Below, in pieces: positions 1-9,786 of a stretch of DNA of 64,000 nt; within the stretch, counting starts at the first letter, position 1, and each line of letters opens with the position of its first letter. The stretch comes from Epichloe hybrida. Taxonomy: Eukaryota; Ascomycota; Sordariomycetes; Hypocreales; Clavicipitaceae. The stretch spans positions 1-64,000 of the forward strand of contig JAFEKR010000037.1 of assembly GCA_019022495.1 (NCBI GenBank), in the 5' to 3' direction. The position numbers were made by a program, and so were the translations under genes. Below the pieces are notes generated by a model. The model searched no databases, had not been told where the DNA came from, and saw nothing but the letters and a program-made list of their open reading frames with translations.

Positions 1-831
1 TGGTTTCTGGACGGGATATAAGCTTGTCGCCATTGAGGGAACTCGGACACCCGACTTTTCGTAGCCAATGAGGGCAAAGCAGTGACAGTGGGAGTTGACC
101 AATCAGGGTGAGGCTGGTTTTTTTTTTCCCCAAGTTTAGACTTGTATGCGGCTTAGTGGCAGACATGGTGGTGGAACTATCCTGTAGGCTGGTGAGATGT
201 CGAGATGTGGAGACGCCGGTACGTACAGCGGTCGGGATGAATTTCGCGGTATGGCGACTTTTCTGCTGCCTCATGCAAGTACAACTTTCTGGGCCGCCGT
301 CCAAGCGCGCCGGCACCCGTCGGCGCAGCCTGCAGGCGAACCGACCACGTTGACATGACACGTACGAAAAGGTAGAGAATGAGGAGCAGCTCATTGTGCT
401 CTGGACAGATCAAGTGTCGGGGGACAAAGGAGGTTGATGGATTTGGGCAGACCAGGACCGGAGGCTTTTTTCAAATATGTGGTATAGACGGGGTTTCATT
501 GTTTGTGCTCTCATCATTTTTTTTTTCCGTCCAGAAATCATGTGCACTCAGGATAACAACTGCCCTCGGACGAGACAACCCCGCCCCCCAAAAAAAAAAA
601 AAGGCGAAAGTGATCTCGTCATGTAAGAGTGCTTCGAAATCGACCTTGTTCATCTCTATTTGAACGCAACCCGTTGAAATGCAAGGTATCCCGGACGCCC
701 ATTCGTGCATGTAGGTAGATTCCTTATGTCCTCCGCCACCGCCGCCCAATTGCCGCTTTGTATTTCATCCTTTTCAACGTTTTCAAGTTTTTGGCCAGTT
801 TTTTTTCCACGAGTTGAAAAAAAAAAACAGC

Positions 832-1393
832 TCAGTTCTTTGTGCCGACCACGGAGATGTTCAGGGCTGTGAAGAAGGTCAGCATGGTGAGACAAAATCG
901 GTGTGAAAGGTTTGCCATGGTCGCAGGCTTTGTGCGACAAGCAAGAGGATAGTGGCGGATTGGGAGGGTGAGCACATACTGGGAGGCAGGCTCTGCTTCA
1001 ACTTCTCGGCCTTCTCCGTGTCTTTGAGCACCAGGGTGTAGAGGTGCTTCTGGCAGCGGACCTTGAACTTGATGTTGTTGGCCTGCTTGTTCTTCTTGAT
1101 CCGCGCGGCTGTTGACTTGTTAGATCGTTTGGTTCTCTTCCAATTTTGGGCTCAATCATGTTTATCCCCCCCGCCAATCCAGCCAGATCGACATCCGATG
1201 GGAATCGTGACGTGGGAGAGGGCCCGACTCGGTTTCCTGGGACAAGGTAGAACACATACACGAAGCGTCCTTGCGGCGGCAGATCTCGATGAACTAGAAA
1301 AAGTCAAAAAGTCAGCACTTGATGTAATTGAGTAGCAGAGCACGGACGCAGACGCGTAGTTACCTTCTTGATATCAGCGACCTCACGAGGCAT
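832..1393 (-). CDS. rpl38: 60S ribosomal protein L38 (eL38)
   Basis: Four exons on the minus strand (1364-1393, 1260-1293, 980-1108, 832-866) splice in frame to 75 residues. The product starts [20 protein letters not shown], then [10 protein letters not shown] and [20 protein letters not shown], with the family's KLKQSLPP near the end. The start is the only ATG that gives this conserved N-terminus. The protein is a small basic component of the large ribosomal subunit in the cytosol. All three introns have GTAACT/GTATGT donors and AG acceptors. The last exon is short ([11 protein letters not shown]). None of the introns shows snoRNA boxes. The family assignment rests on near-complete identity to the conserved L38 sequence pattern. 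Confidence 0.95.
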
Positions 1394-2121
1394 TTTGGCG
1401 GTGTTGGATAGGTCTGTCTGGACGGGATATCTTGACAAAGGCACGACTCAGCACGGGGAGAGCGGATTGGTGTTGTTTTTGCAGGAATTAATTTTGTGCG
1501 CTGACTTTTCGCGGGGCCTGACGCACGGACCAAGCTTGATGCGCCACGGAGCCAGCTAGTGTGAGTGGGTGAATGTGGCTGCAGACATCCACGTCACGTG
1601 TAACAGCCATGGATTGGGGGGTAGGGGAGCCGATAGAGCATCCTGCCAGCCCCGCCTCCAAAATCAAGCGTCGACCAGCGTCATTACGTCGGGCCGCTTA
1701 ACGTCTGTCTCAGACTCTCAGGTGCCGCCCGAACAGAATCCTCAAATCCAATGGATCAAGTGGAGACACAACCCGCAGTCTGACGATGCTGGCTCTTCCA
1801 TTCATTCCGCCTCTTGAGTATTCTGCAGCTGTTGTGACATTGGATGCATTCAGGATTGAGTTGCAAGCATGAGGACTCCATGCAGTGAAATCGAGGCGGG
1901 CGTTTAAGGGAATCGGGCCGGGTAATTCACACGGGAGATATACAAAGAGGAAACACGCTCGCTTTTAAATCAACCGTGCTTCAAATTTTGTCTAATTCAT
2001 TTTGTAATGGCCCGGACTAGATACTGGCCGCAGTGGCCGTCGGTCGCTCGCATGCAATTAATACACACCTTTGTCGCCGCACACCGCAACTCCACACATG
2101 TTTTACGTCACATCGTTCCTT
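1394..2121. other. Intergenic: L38 upstream region and snoRNA-host 3' side
   Basis: I see no coding signal on either strand. It contains the promoter side of the minus-strand L38 gene and probably the 3' end of the minus-strand snoRNA host transcript. A 14-bp match (TCTGGACGGGATAT) to positions 6-19 lies at 1417-1430, just upstream of the L38 start codon. Confidence 0.6.
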
Positions 2122-2179
2122 CCTAAGTTAGTACAGGGACACAAAGTTTAAATAGCAACAAAACTTAGTGTTGAAGGTG

Positions 2180-2270
2180 AAAAGTGTCAGGAGAAGGTGC
2201 CTTGTCACAGGCGTTGTCATCAATGCATATGGCTAAGTTGACCGTCGTGATATTTGTAACATCATATGAA
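2180..2270 (-). ncRNA. Probable C/D-box snoRNA in host intron 6
   Basis: A near-consensus C box ATGATGT lies at 2265-2259, a C'-like TGATGA at about 2223-2218 and a D box CTGA at 2190-2187. It is 42 nt after the GTAAGT donor at 2307. A TACTAAC branch point follows (2133-2127). Position and boxes fit the five other units, but the C box has one mismatch and I recognise no target. Confidence 0.5.
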
Positions 2271-2402
2271 TAGTGAGGTGATGAAGAACAAAGCTCAGAC
2301 AACTTACATAAAGGGTTCATTACAAGGGTGGTTCTGCCATTGTCTTTGGTCAAGTCAGCAAAATGCCATGCACAAGTATGGCACCAAAATATGGTGACGC
2401 CT

Positions 2403-2492
2403 TAGCAGTCAGAAAAAAATGCGGATGATTTGTCGTCGCCGCCGAAGCTCAGACATATGCTTGTCATTTTCATTCGCGTTCATCAGGCTGAG
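2403..2492 (-). ncRNA. snR74: U27/snR74-type C/D-box snoRNA (guide for 18S rRNA A28)
   Basis: The C box TGATGA lies at 2485-2480, D' CTGA at 2452-2449 and D CTGA at 2412-2409, with flanking bases able to form most of a terminal stem (CTCAGC against GCTAAG). The guide GACAAGCATATG (2465-2454) is complementary to the 18S 5' region CATATGCTTGTC. Counting five bases upstream from D' gives a T at 2457, which pairs with A28 in yeast 18S numbering. That is the known site of yeast snR74 and human U27. The block AATGACAAGCATATG plus CTGA is the conserved core of that family. It sits 39 nt after its intron donor. Confidence 0.92.
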
Positions 2493-2597
2493 GTTTGGCC
2501 GCTCATGGCGATGGAAGAACTAACCAGTAGGAAATCTGTTACTTGTCAGCCCGGAACAGATCGAGTAGTTCGTATCAACGTGAAAAGTGTATGTAAT

Positions 2598-2687
2598 CTT
2601 GTTCAGTGAAGCATGAATGGTATAAAAAAGATTAAATGTCTGCATCGAAAACTCGAATAAGACTCGTCATCTGTATCATCAGGAAGG
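2598..2687 (-). ncRNA. C/D-box snoRNA in host intron 4 with two 25S-complementary segments
   Basis: The C box TGATGA lies at 2681-2676 and the D box CTGA at 2606-2603, 43 nt after the donor at 2724. Two segments are complementary to nearby parts of 25S rRNA: 2672-2663 (target CTCGTCATCT) and 2620-2611 (target GCATGAATGG). In the rRNA these lie within the same conserved region. The first is reminiscent of the U15 family guide. The exact methylation site is not assigned because the D' box is degenerate. Confidence 0.72.
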
Positions 2688-2845
2688 CAGGAGGGATGGT
2701 GGTGTGTGAAGGGGAATGGCTTACTATTGACAAACTATGATGCATGCAGCACCACTACGTCGTAACACATCAATTCCAGACGCTGCTATTGGACACATGT
2801 CAGTTTTCTGCATGTACAGCCTTTGCAAAGTCAAGTGATAATGAT

Positions 2846-2945
2846 GCCGGATCAGTGGGCGAGGTTTTCTAGGCCTGCCGCAAATTGGCTTTTCTTGCTC
2901 ATAGTTTCTTTTTCTTCGGAGCCCAGTGCCGCTTCATCATATAAG
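2846..2945 (-). ncRNA. C/D-box snoRNA in host intron 3, target unknown
   Basis: A perfect C box ATGATGA lies at 2940-2934 and a D box CTGA at 2855-2852. It is 40 nt after the GTATGC donor at 2980 and upstream of a CTTGAC branch point and TACATGCAG acceptor ending at 2808. I could not recognise an rRNA or snRNA target for the sequence before the D box, so this is a candidate orphan. Confidence 0.65.
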
Positions 2946-3055
2946 GTTGGTGCAGGACGAGTGCATTCGTTCATGCATACCTTGTCTAAAAATCTTCATG
3001 GATGTTAGCATAAGCGTCTTCAACCAAAGCAACCATCAATGAAGAGTGAAGACGT

Positions 3056-3150
3056 GGTACAATCAGAAATAGCCATTAGATATCGTCAAAGAAAAAGATC
3101 TCAGCCGGTAATTTCCAGCGTATATTGATACGAAAATGATCATCAGGAAC
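3056..3150 (-). ncRNA. C/D-box snoRNA in host intron 2
   Basis: It has a full set of boxes: C (TGATGA, 3145-3140), D' (CTGA, 3104-3101), C' (TGACGAT, 3088-3082) and D (CTGA, 3066-3063). It lies 49 nt after the donor at 3194. The stretch 3126-3117 is complementary over 10 nt to the conserved 18S segment AGCGTATATT. A neighbouring stretch resembles the complement of the 18S GGTAATTCCAGC region with one extra base. Which of the two is the functional guide is uncertain. Confidence 0.75.
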
Positions 3151-3349
3151 CAGGCGGGGGCAATGTGTGTTTGAAGAGGGGCGGTGTCACATACCATTTA
3201 ATTGCGAGCTCGCGACAGGAACGCAGCTACAGGCATCCATTCGTTTGTTCACTTGAACTTCACTCACACCCTGTAAAATTCGAGGTTAGCACGACCAGCT
3301 CCGCTAGGTACAGTTGCAATGCTTGATTCTTGACAGTCAGAAGACAGCT

Positions 3350-3442
3350 TCTTTTCAGACTGACGTGTAAAAAAAAACAGAGTTTTCATTCCAAAAGAGG
3401 TCAAAGACTCTAGTTTGCGGTTTGATTGTGTCATCAGGAAGC
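3350..3442 (-). ncRNA. C/D-box snoRNA in host intron 1
   Basis: The C box TGATGA lies at 3436-3431 and a D box CTGA at 3358-3355. The RNA sits in the 3487-3271 intron, 51 nt after the donor. Minus-strand bases 3417-3406 are complementary over 12 nt (target GACTCTAGTTTG) to a conserved 25S/28S rRNA segment that I recall as reading TTGACTCTAGTTTGACATTG. The D' box is degenerate (TTGA at 3404-3401). I do not assign a named family. Confidence 0.7.
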
Positions 3443-3699
3443 GAGGATGGAAAGGAGATGCAAAGCTCAATTGCATTCGAAACTTACAATCTGCTCGGGA
3501 TGTTGGTGTGTGTATAAAGGAGCAAGAAATGGTGGAAGAGAAAATTGCTGGCGCGAACAAAATTGTCTTTCGTTGTGGAGAAGGCGGTGGAGTCGAGAGC
3601 TCCGGGTCACGTAAGCAGGTCACGGGGTTTCGTGTGAGTGGCGTGGCAGCACGTGAGATTCACTTTCACTCTCACCTCACTTGTCGCATGAAAACGAAG

Positions 3700-5120
3700 A
3701 TGCCCGAGATAGCAGAAGGTGCGGATAAACCTGCACTCATAATGGCGAGCTATTACTGACGGTCAATATAAGTCGCCCGTATCGTTCACTTTCTCCGCCT
3801 CCATTTGGTTGGCAAGAAGATCAAGGACGCATCTGCCATAGACGATGGCAATGTCTTTGGCAAGGTGGGAACCACAGGTGCGGCTGTTGAAGCTGCCTTG
3901 AAGGGGAAAAAAGTATGATGTAATAATGCTCTTGATGGAGAGTCCTCAATTTTTTTTTAATTTGCCACTGTGTTATTTCGTATGTAGCTTGATAAGCGTA
4001 CTTACAACCGCCACCAAACAGGTAGTCTCGGCAGGCAGTCAAGGAAAGTATTTCTGGTAAGACCCTCAAACCCCCTTGAAACATATAACGGTGCGCTCAT
4101 AGTACGCAGGATAACATTAGACAAACCTCCACACCTGGTCATGCATTTTGGAATGACAGGTGTGTGTGTTGCCGCTGCATTCAGATCGGCCCACGACCGC
4201 CCGTACTGACTCGAGCAGGATGGGTACACATCAAGGGCGAGAAGACAGCATACACAAACTACTACAAAAAGCTCAAAGAGAGTGACCTCGCTCAATGGCC
4301 CCCTAAATTCTGGAAATTTCGACTCACGACGGACGGCAAAGCCCCTGTAGAAGTCGCCTTCACAGACGCTCGGCGCTTCGGTCGAGTTCGGCTCGTCGAT
4401 TGCTCTGGCGTCGACATCCGAAAACACTCGCCTCTCATGGAGAATGGGCCAGACCCCGTCATCGATACGGATAGATTCACCGAGGACTACCTCCGCGGCA
4501 AGATGAAAAACCGCCACGTCCCCGTCAAGGCGCTCCTCCTTGACCAAGCTATGATAAGTGGCATAGGAAACTGGGTCGCCGATGAGACTCTGTATCAGGC
4601 GAAACTCCATCCGGAGCAGTACAGTGACAGCTTCAGCGATGCGGAAATCAAGAAGTTGTACGAAGCCATTCGATATGTTTGTCAAACAGCGGTGGACAAA
4701 TTAGGCGACTCGGATGAGTTCCCGGAGCACTGGTTATTCAATTACCGCTGGGGAAAAGGCGACAAGAAAGCTGCGACTCAACTTCCCAACGGGGTGAAGC
4801 TGTCATTTATTACCGTGGGCGGCCGAACAAGTTGCTTCGCTCCAGGCGTGCAGAAAAAGACTGGGAAAGTTGTACCTGACGCGAAAGCGGAGCCTGTCAA
4901 GGTCGAAGAAGAGAAGGAAAAGGAAGGAACGACAGTGAAGAAATCGCGCAAACAAAAGACGGAATCGAAAGGGGCTGCTGACCTTGACCAGCCGCCCACT
5001 AAAAAGAAACGCATGATTAAGGTGAGGAAGGAGGAGGGGGAGGAGTACAACAAACAAGATATTCAGCCAGATGTAGACTTGTCATCTGATAGGATACGAT
5101 CGGCTCGGCTTCAGAGATGA
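3700..5120 (+). CDS. Formamidopyrimidine-DNA glycosylase (Fpg/MutM family)
   Basis: Five exons (3700-3718, 3773-3912, 4022-4056, 4110-4159, 4219-5120) encode 381 residues. The N-terminus MPEIAEV supplies the catalytic Pro2 and Glu3 of bifunctional Fpg glycosylase/AP lyases. HFGMTGW follows, then a helix-two-turn-helix around residues 185-215 (MISGIGNWVADETL). In place of the bacterial zinc finger there is a GGRTSCFAP segment, the zincless-finger form of plant and fungal members. The C-terminal ~100 residues are Lys/Glu-rich with basic clusters (KKSRKQK, PTKKKRM) that look like nuclear localisation signals. The enzyme excises oxidised purines in base-excision repair. The first intron interrupts codon 7, so the unspliced frame dies early. 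It lies head-to-head with the snoRNA host gene. Confidence 0.93.
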
Positions 5121-5742
5121 ATTCTACGTGCTTAATAAGAGGCTTATGTAATTTTCATTTCGTTTTGGAATATTTTCCCGAGGCCGAATTCGAATTCACC
5201 ACGTGGAGAGACAGTATTGGCTGAAGTGAAGAAACTTCACTCTGATGCGAACAGGACGAATCGTCAGAACGTGAGGTTTTTGTACAAACTAACAGAGTCA
5301 CTAAGTTTTGATTTTGCCCCCCAAAATAAACCTGAAGTAAACTCCGAACCTTTGACCTTTGATGAACGTGTAGGAACGCTAACCGCGGCAAATAACCTCA
5401 TAAAATGGAGCCAGTATGTTTATGAGCCTGTTGGTGACGGATCTCGCACGGAAACTCGATGGAGCTGATACTTATGAACTGAGACTCGAAAGAGTCCCTG
5501 TTGCCTCCTTTGTGTCATGATCGTGAGGACAGAGTAGCAAGAACAAAGGAGGAAAAGAAGAGAAAAAGAACTTCGAAACTGATTTGTACCTGGAAGTACA
5601 TACGACGCCAATGCAGGGTATAGGCTAAAACCTTTGTGCGAAGGGGTATTGTGAACGGAGTACGTGAAAGTCATTAGGCGATTCGAGATGATTATCGTGT
5701 GTAATATGCAATGAATATCAAAGATCCACGGCGGAATTTCCT
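5121..5742. other. Intergenic, convergent 3' ends
   Basis: About 620 bp between the converging DNA glycosylase and LOV-protein genes. I see no gene, RNA or repeat in it. It presumably carries both 3' UTRs. Confidence 0.6.
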
Positions 5743-6535
5743 CTATGAGACTTCAACAGCAAAGCCAACAGCGTATTGGTAGCCAGAGTCGTCCAAGGTC
5801 AAGGGTATGATAGTGAGAAGGTTGTTGAATTTTTGGCCATTTTTTCGGTAGTTGACGACATGCAGTTGAATTTCGTTCCTTTCATTGATGGCATGCCGCA
5901 TTCGTGAGCCAGCTGTCTTGCCGTGCGACTTTGCTGCAGTACTTGACTTTGCTTTTGGGCTGTGATTGGGTGACTGAAGGAAGCGGCAGTTCCGACCCAG
6001 AATTTCTGACTTTGAATAGCCTGTGAGGTCACAGAAGGCATCGGCTGCGTAGACAATAGGCTCATCGGGCAATTCGAGATCACACAACACGAGAGCAACA
6101 GAGCAATCAACGGGGCCAAGCTCGATTTGTGGATTTGGGCGACCCATAAGACGAAACTGGAAAAACTGGTCAGTTACGAATTCAAAAAGAGGACATGACA
6201 AACCCCCATAGCAATAGACAGGAAACGGGTTTGCTAACCAGAATAGTCATCAAGTCGTAGCCGCTGTTTGAGTACAGCCCTGGATAGAATACAGGGTCTG
6301 CCATAACTCGCCATTGGCTCCTCTTTGGGACGCTGGCCTGCTTGAGGTCAACAGCGGCTGACAGTGAATCGTCGGGAAATTGGTACTATTGAGAGACATG
6401 ACATTGTTAGTTTCCGCCAGACGGGAGAACTTGAACAACGGCAAAGTCGATGAATAAGTCGGGAGGTTGAGGGGTACTTACATTGAGAGCCTGTAGTTCC
6501 CATGGATTCATAGCAACCTCGACATTGGACGTCAT
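5743..6535 (-). CDS. env1: VIVID/ENVOY-type LOV-domain blue-light photoreceptor
   Basis: Three exons (6482-6535, 6239-6385, 5743-6156) give 204 residues, close to Neurospora VVD and Trichoderma ENV1. After a short N-terminal cap comes a single PAS/LOV domain. It carries the hallmark GRNCRFLQ flavin-adduct motif with photoactive Cys124, preceded by RPNPQIELGPVD and ITGYS-like LTGYS, and followed by the QLHVVNYRKNGQKFNN strand region. No other domain is present. In the family the protein binds FAD/FMN, dimerises on illumination and damps the White Collar complex, giving photoadaptation. The start is at the N-terminal ATG whose exon ends in a clean GTAAGT donor. Intron 1 has a CTAAC branch point. 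Confidence 0.93.
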
Positions 6536-7863
6536 TTTGTGTGCGAGTTGTGAGAGAAATGTTGCAGAGTTTCAAAGACAACGAAGGGAAGAGTTGGAGG
6601 AGAAGGCGCCAAAAAGTATCATAGGTAAGGCGACGACGAGTGTGTTTCTTGGGCAGTGATCAAGATACGACAGGGGCGGATTGTGCCTAATAAGGTATGA
6701 GAGCAGGAAACAGGCAATGTCATCTTTCCGATCGTGGATCCACCAAACAGGCACGGGAGGCTTGATTGTAGACAAGGTGAAAAACCAAGAATGGGACAGA
6801 ATGGGACAGAATGGGACATGTGGGAGGAAAGTAGCCGGCCGATGATAGCATAGCTGACGGATTATTAGTTGCAGAAGGCACGAGACAGCTCGCCGAAGGG
6901 CCGTCGCCCCTCCTGACCTCGAGATCGCCATTTCCAACAGGCAATCCTGGAGATCGAGGTTTGATCGAGGGTTGGTGTTAGTGTGTCCGGTGTGAGTGTG
7001 TCCCCCCCTGCCTGCCACCTGTCTGCCACCCGTCTGCTTCTAAGCAGCCAGAGTGGATCACCAACACGGGCAGACCGACCGGATTGGACCGATGGCGCCT
7101 CGCCTGGTCTCCGATGCGCGATCGATGAGCAGCAGCAGCTCCCATGACGATCACACGAATTGCTGAGCGACAAACATTACGTTGTGCCACCAGAGGCACG
7201 TCTGCAGCATGTCTGCAGCGCCCGTACCATGTTTTGCAATCGTAGCATCTTGGAAGTTTTTACGATGGTGACGGGGAGGCGCTCGATGCCCAGATTCCTA
7301 TGTTCCAAGTCATCGATGATTTCGTCGCGCTCCATGTCTGGAATGGATCAAGCCGCGGGCAAGTGTCGAGGCCCATTTCCCTCTTTGCTAGATAATATCA
7401 TTCATCATCGAATCTGACGCTGAACAAGATGGATCGTGATTGAAATTGCGACATGTCTCTGGTCATGGGCACATGGCCCATGGCCCATGGGTAAGCGAGC
7501 ATGCCGCCACCGATTCCCGCATCCGATGGCTGATGGATGAAGTCCATGGTGACAAAATCCAATCGAATCGAAAGCAAAAATCATGGGCCAGAAACGGACA
7601 TGGCGCGCATGGCGCCACGTGCAGATAGATAAGCCGTGGCCCGTCTGTAGCTGCCGCCCACATCATGGTGGGGATTCAGCCAACCAACAACCACCTTGAG
7701 CGAGAGCTCGACAATCGGACAATTTGACGGATTGACACCGCGTCTCGTCGCGTCTCGTCGCGTCTGTTCGCGTCTGTCCTTCATCGCCATCGTCATCGCC
7801 ATCACGACGAACAATCCTTGCTGCCCAGACCAAAGCAAAGCACCGGCGAAACAAGGAAACATC
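6536..7863. other. Divergent promoter region of the LOV gene and NSE2
   Basis: About 1.3 kb with no supported coding sequence. It contains a threefold GGGACAGAAT tandem at 6790-6820 and a CGTCTCGTCG-type tandem at about 7738-7779 just upstream of NSE2. Open frames here lack conserved features. Confidence 0.55.
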
Positions 7864-9238
7864 ATGCCACGCCACCTCCTCAACCGTGGCCGCCCTTCTG
7901 CCGCAGGTTCCTCTCCGGCCAGGGGTCAACCTGCCTCAACCGCAACCCTCCCCGAGTACCAGCCGCCGTCATGTCCCCTGAACAACGCCGGCCGCCGAGC
8001 ACTCGGTGAACTATCCCACAACCGCGGCACGCAGCCATACGAGAAGCAGCTGAAGGACGCAACCCGACAGCTCGGCCTCTGCGTAGGAGACCTTCACGAA
8101 AGACTTGGAGCTCAGCAGGACCGGTTGCGCAGTCTTCGTGAGCGACGGCGAGAAAAGGGAACGGATAGGACAGCCGAGGAAGAGCGACTAGAAGCCCATC
8201 TTGCCGAGCTAGAAAAGGACGTGGACGAATTGACAAACGAATCCGAAGAGTCACTACGCGACGTCATTGACCATCAAGCCGAGCTGCAAGATCAAACCGA
8301 CATCCTCGGGGACTTGTACACCGATGCCGCCACTGCAAGCACGGCGAACGTTCCAAGCACAGGAAACCCGCGACGGCGCGACAGAGACCAAGCAGGAACA
8401 GGAGATTCGTTAACGGCTGTGGGCAAAAGAGAAGGAGAAGGAGAAGAAGAAACACCCGTGCCCGTCCCCAGTACCCGGGACATATATCTCGCCGCTCGAG
8501 CCCAGAAGCAGGCCGAATACGAAGCACTCACCCCTCATCAACGATATGCGCTCAACAATAACTACGCCGCCTTCAAGAAGATATGGCACGACGCTGCGGC
8601 CGGCGAGAATGGACCTCCACTGGCCGATGCCTCGCGCTGGTTCCGTGCCGACGGACGCCCCGTCATGTCCCGACCAGGCGCGAGTAGTGCTCACCGAGGC
8701 ACAACAGACGCCGCCGACGACGACGCCGACGCCGCCGACGATGATGATGATGATGATGAAAACGACGACATAGCCGTTGCGCGAGAAGTCATCAGTCTCA
8801 ACTGCCCGCTGACACTGCGCCAAATGGAAGAGCCATACACGCACGCCAAGTGCAAGCATACCTTTGAAAAGTCCGCCATCATGGAGTATCTCCCTGCCCG
8901 AGGCAACGTTCAATGCCCACAATCCGGCTGTAGTCAGGTAAATCTCATCATGCGTCACCATGGTCTCCTCTTCGCTCTTCCCTCTACACATATACAAGCT
9001 GCCCCCCCCTGTTCTTTACTGACCCCGTTCCCTCCAGACCATGTCCAAAGCACTTTTCAGCCAAGACTTTTACCCCGACGAAGTCATGCTGCGACGGGTC
9101 CAGCGCTCCAAGCAGACACAGCGCGCTATTGACCATATGGACGATGACGATGAAGACGTTGACATGGGCGACGAGTCAGTCGTGCTGGAGCGGGAGAGAC
9201 GCGCACATGGTGGGAGTACGAAGCAAGACACATCATGA
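7864..9238 (+). CDS. nse2: SMC5/6 complex E3 SUMO ligase NSE2 (MMS21)
   Basis: Two exons (7864-8937, 9038-9238) encode 424 residues. The N-terminal half contains a charged, coiled-coil-prone segment (roughly residues 60-145) of the type that docks on the SMC5 arm. An acidic Asp-rich linker follows (around 280-300). The C-terminal SP-RING is built on LNCPLTLRQMEEPY, KCKHTFEK and QCPQSGCSQ, with the zinc ligands Cys-His-Cys-Cys starting near residue 313. The intron falls right after that motif. The frame is open upstream to 7696, but I start at 7864 because MPRHLLNR begins the NSE2-like region and the upstream part is a simple repeat. It works in DNA repair and chromosome segregation in the nucleus. 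The tail is again acidic. Confidence 0.88.
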
Positions 9239-9786
9239 TACCCTTACAGCGGATGGGGAAAAAACTTCACCAAAACAAACTCAAAGGGGATACCCAATTC
9301 CATGGATAGACCCATGTACAAAGTACTTCAGTATCGGACTGTTTCCCCCAAACCAAGCCCATGTATGACCATGAAGTGATCAAATAACCTACATTGCAGG
9401 ACCGCGGCGGGCACTCACTATATTTACAAGGTCGTTTGCTCCCTCGTATACCAACCGTTGATATTAAAACAAAAATGCCCCCAGCTCCCAACAATACCTG
9501 TGCGACAGAAAAAGCACCTTGGTTCTTCTTCTCAAATCTACCAACGCACGTCCTTAGTCATACAAGGGTGACGCTGACTTGTGCCACCGGTAAAATGCAG
9601 TTATCGGTGTAATCACGTACAAATCCTACCGCGCAGGCATAAAACTGCACCTATGCCAATGTTGCGTAAAGAAACACTCATTACCAAAGTGAGAGTTGCA
9701 TCCGCTGTTCTCATAATTCTTCCTATTCAACTTTTGAAAGTTCAACGCAATCTTCTGTTGTCCAATATCGATGCTGGTTGTGCGGC
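9239..9786. other. Intergenic, convergent 3' ends of NSE2 and carboxypeptidase
   Basis: About 550 bp. Short open frames on the plus strand have no recognisable content. I see nothing specific here. Confidence 0.55.

Larger units (their letters stand above)
2122..3560 (-). ncRNA. Non-coding host gene for six intronic C/D-box snoRNAs
   Basis: Read on the minus strand, six introns follow one another. Donors start at 3487, 3194, 2980, 2724, 2524 and 2307 (GTAAGT, GTATGT, GTATGC, GTAAGC, GTTAGT, GTAAGT). Acceptors follow CTAAC/CTGAC branch points, for example TTTTACAG ending at 3271. The implied exons are 3195-3270, 2981-2985 (or 2981-2993), 2725-2807, 2525-2535 (or up to 2541), 2308-2333, and a last exon from about 2122. 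Each intron contains one C/D-box pair, with the C box 39-51 nt after the donor, the spacing typical of intron-encoded snoRNAs. The exons have no shared long reading frame, so I infer a non-coding host RNA. The first exon ends at 3488, with a TATA-like stretch near 3510-3520 upstream. Transcript ends are estimates. Confidence 0.8.

Noticed and set aside
3264..3623. 119-codon minus-strand frame
   Set aside because: It runs across the first snoRNA, its splice sites and the upstream exon of the host gene, with no conserved protein content.
7696..7863. Upstream in-frame ATG extension of NSE2
   Set aside because: The extra 56 codons cross a CGTCTCGTCG tandem repeat and have no conserved content; 7864 is the better start.
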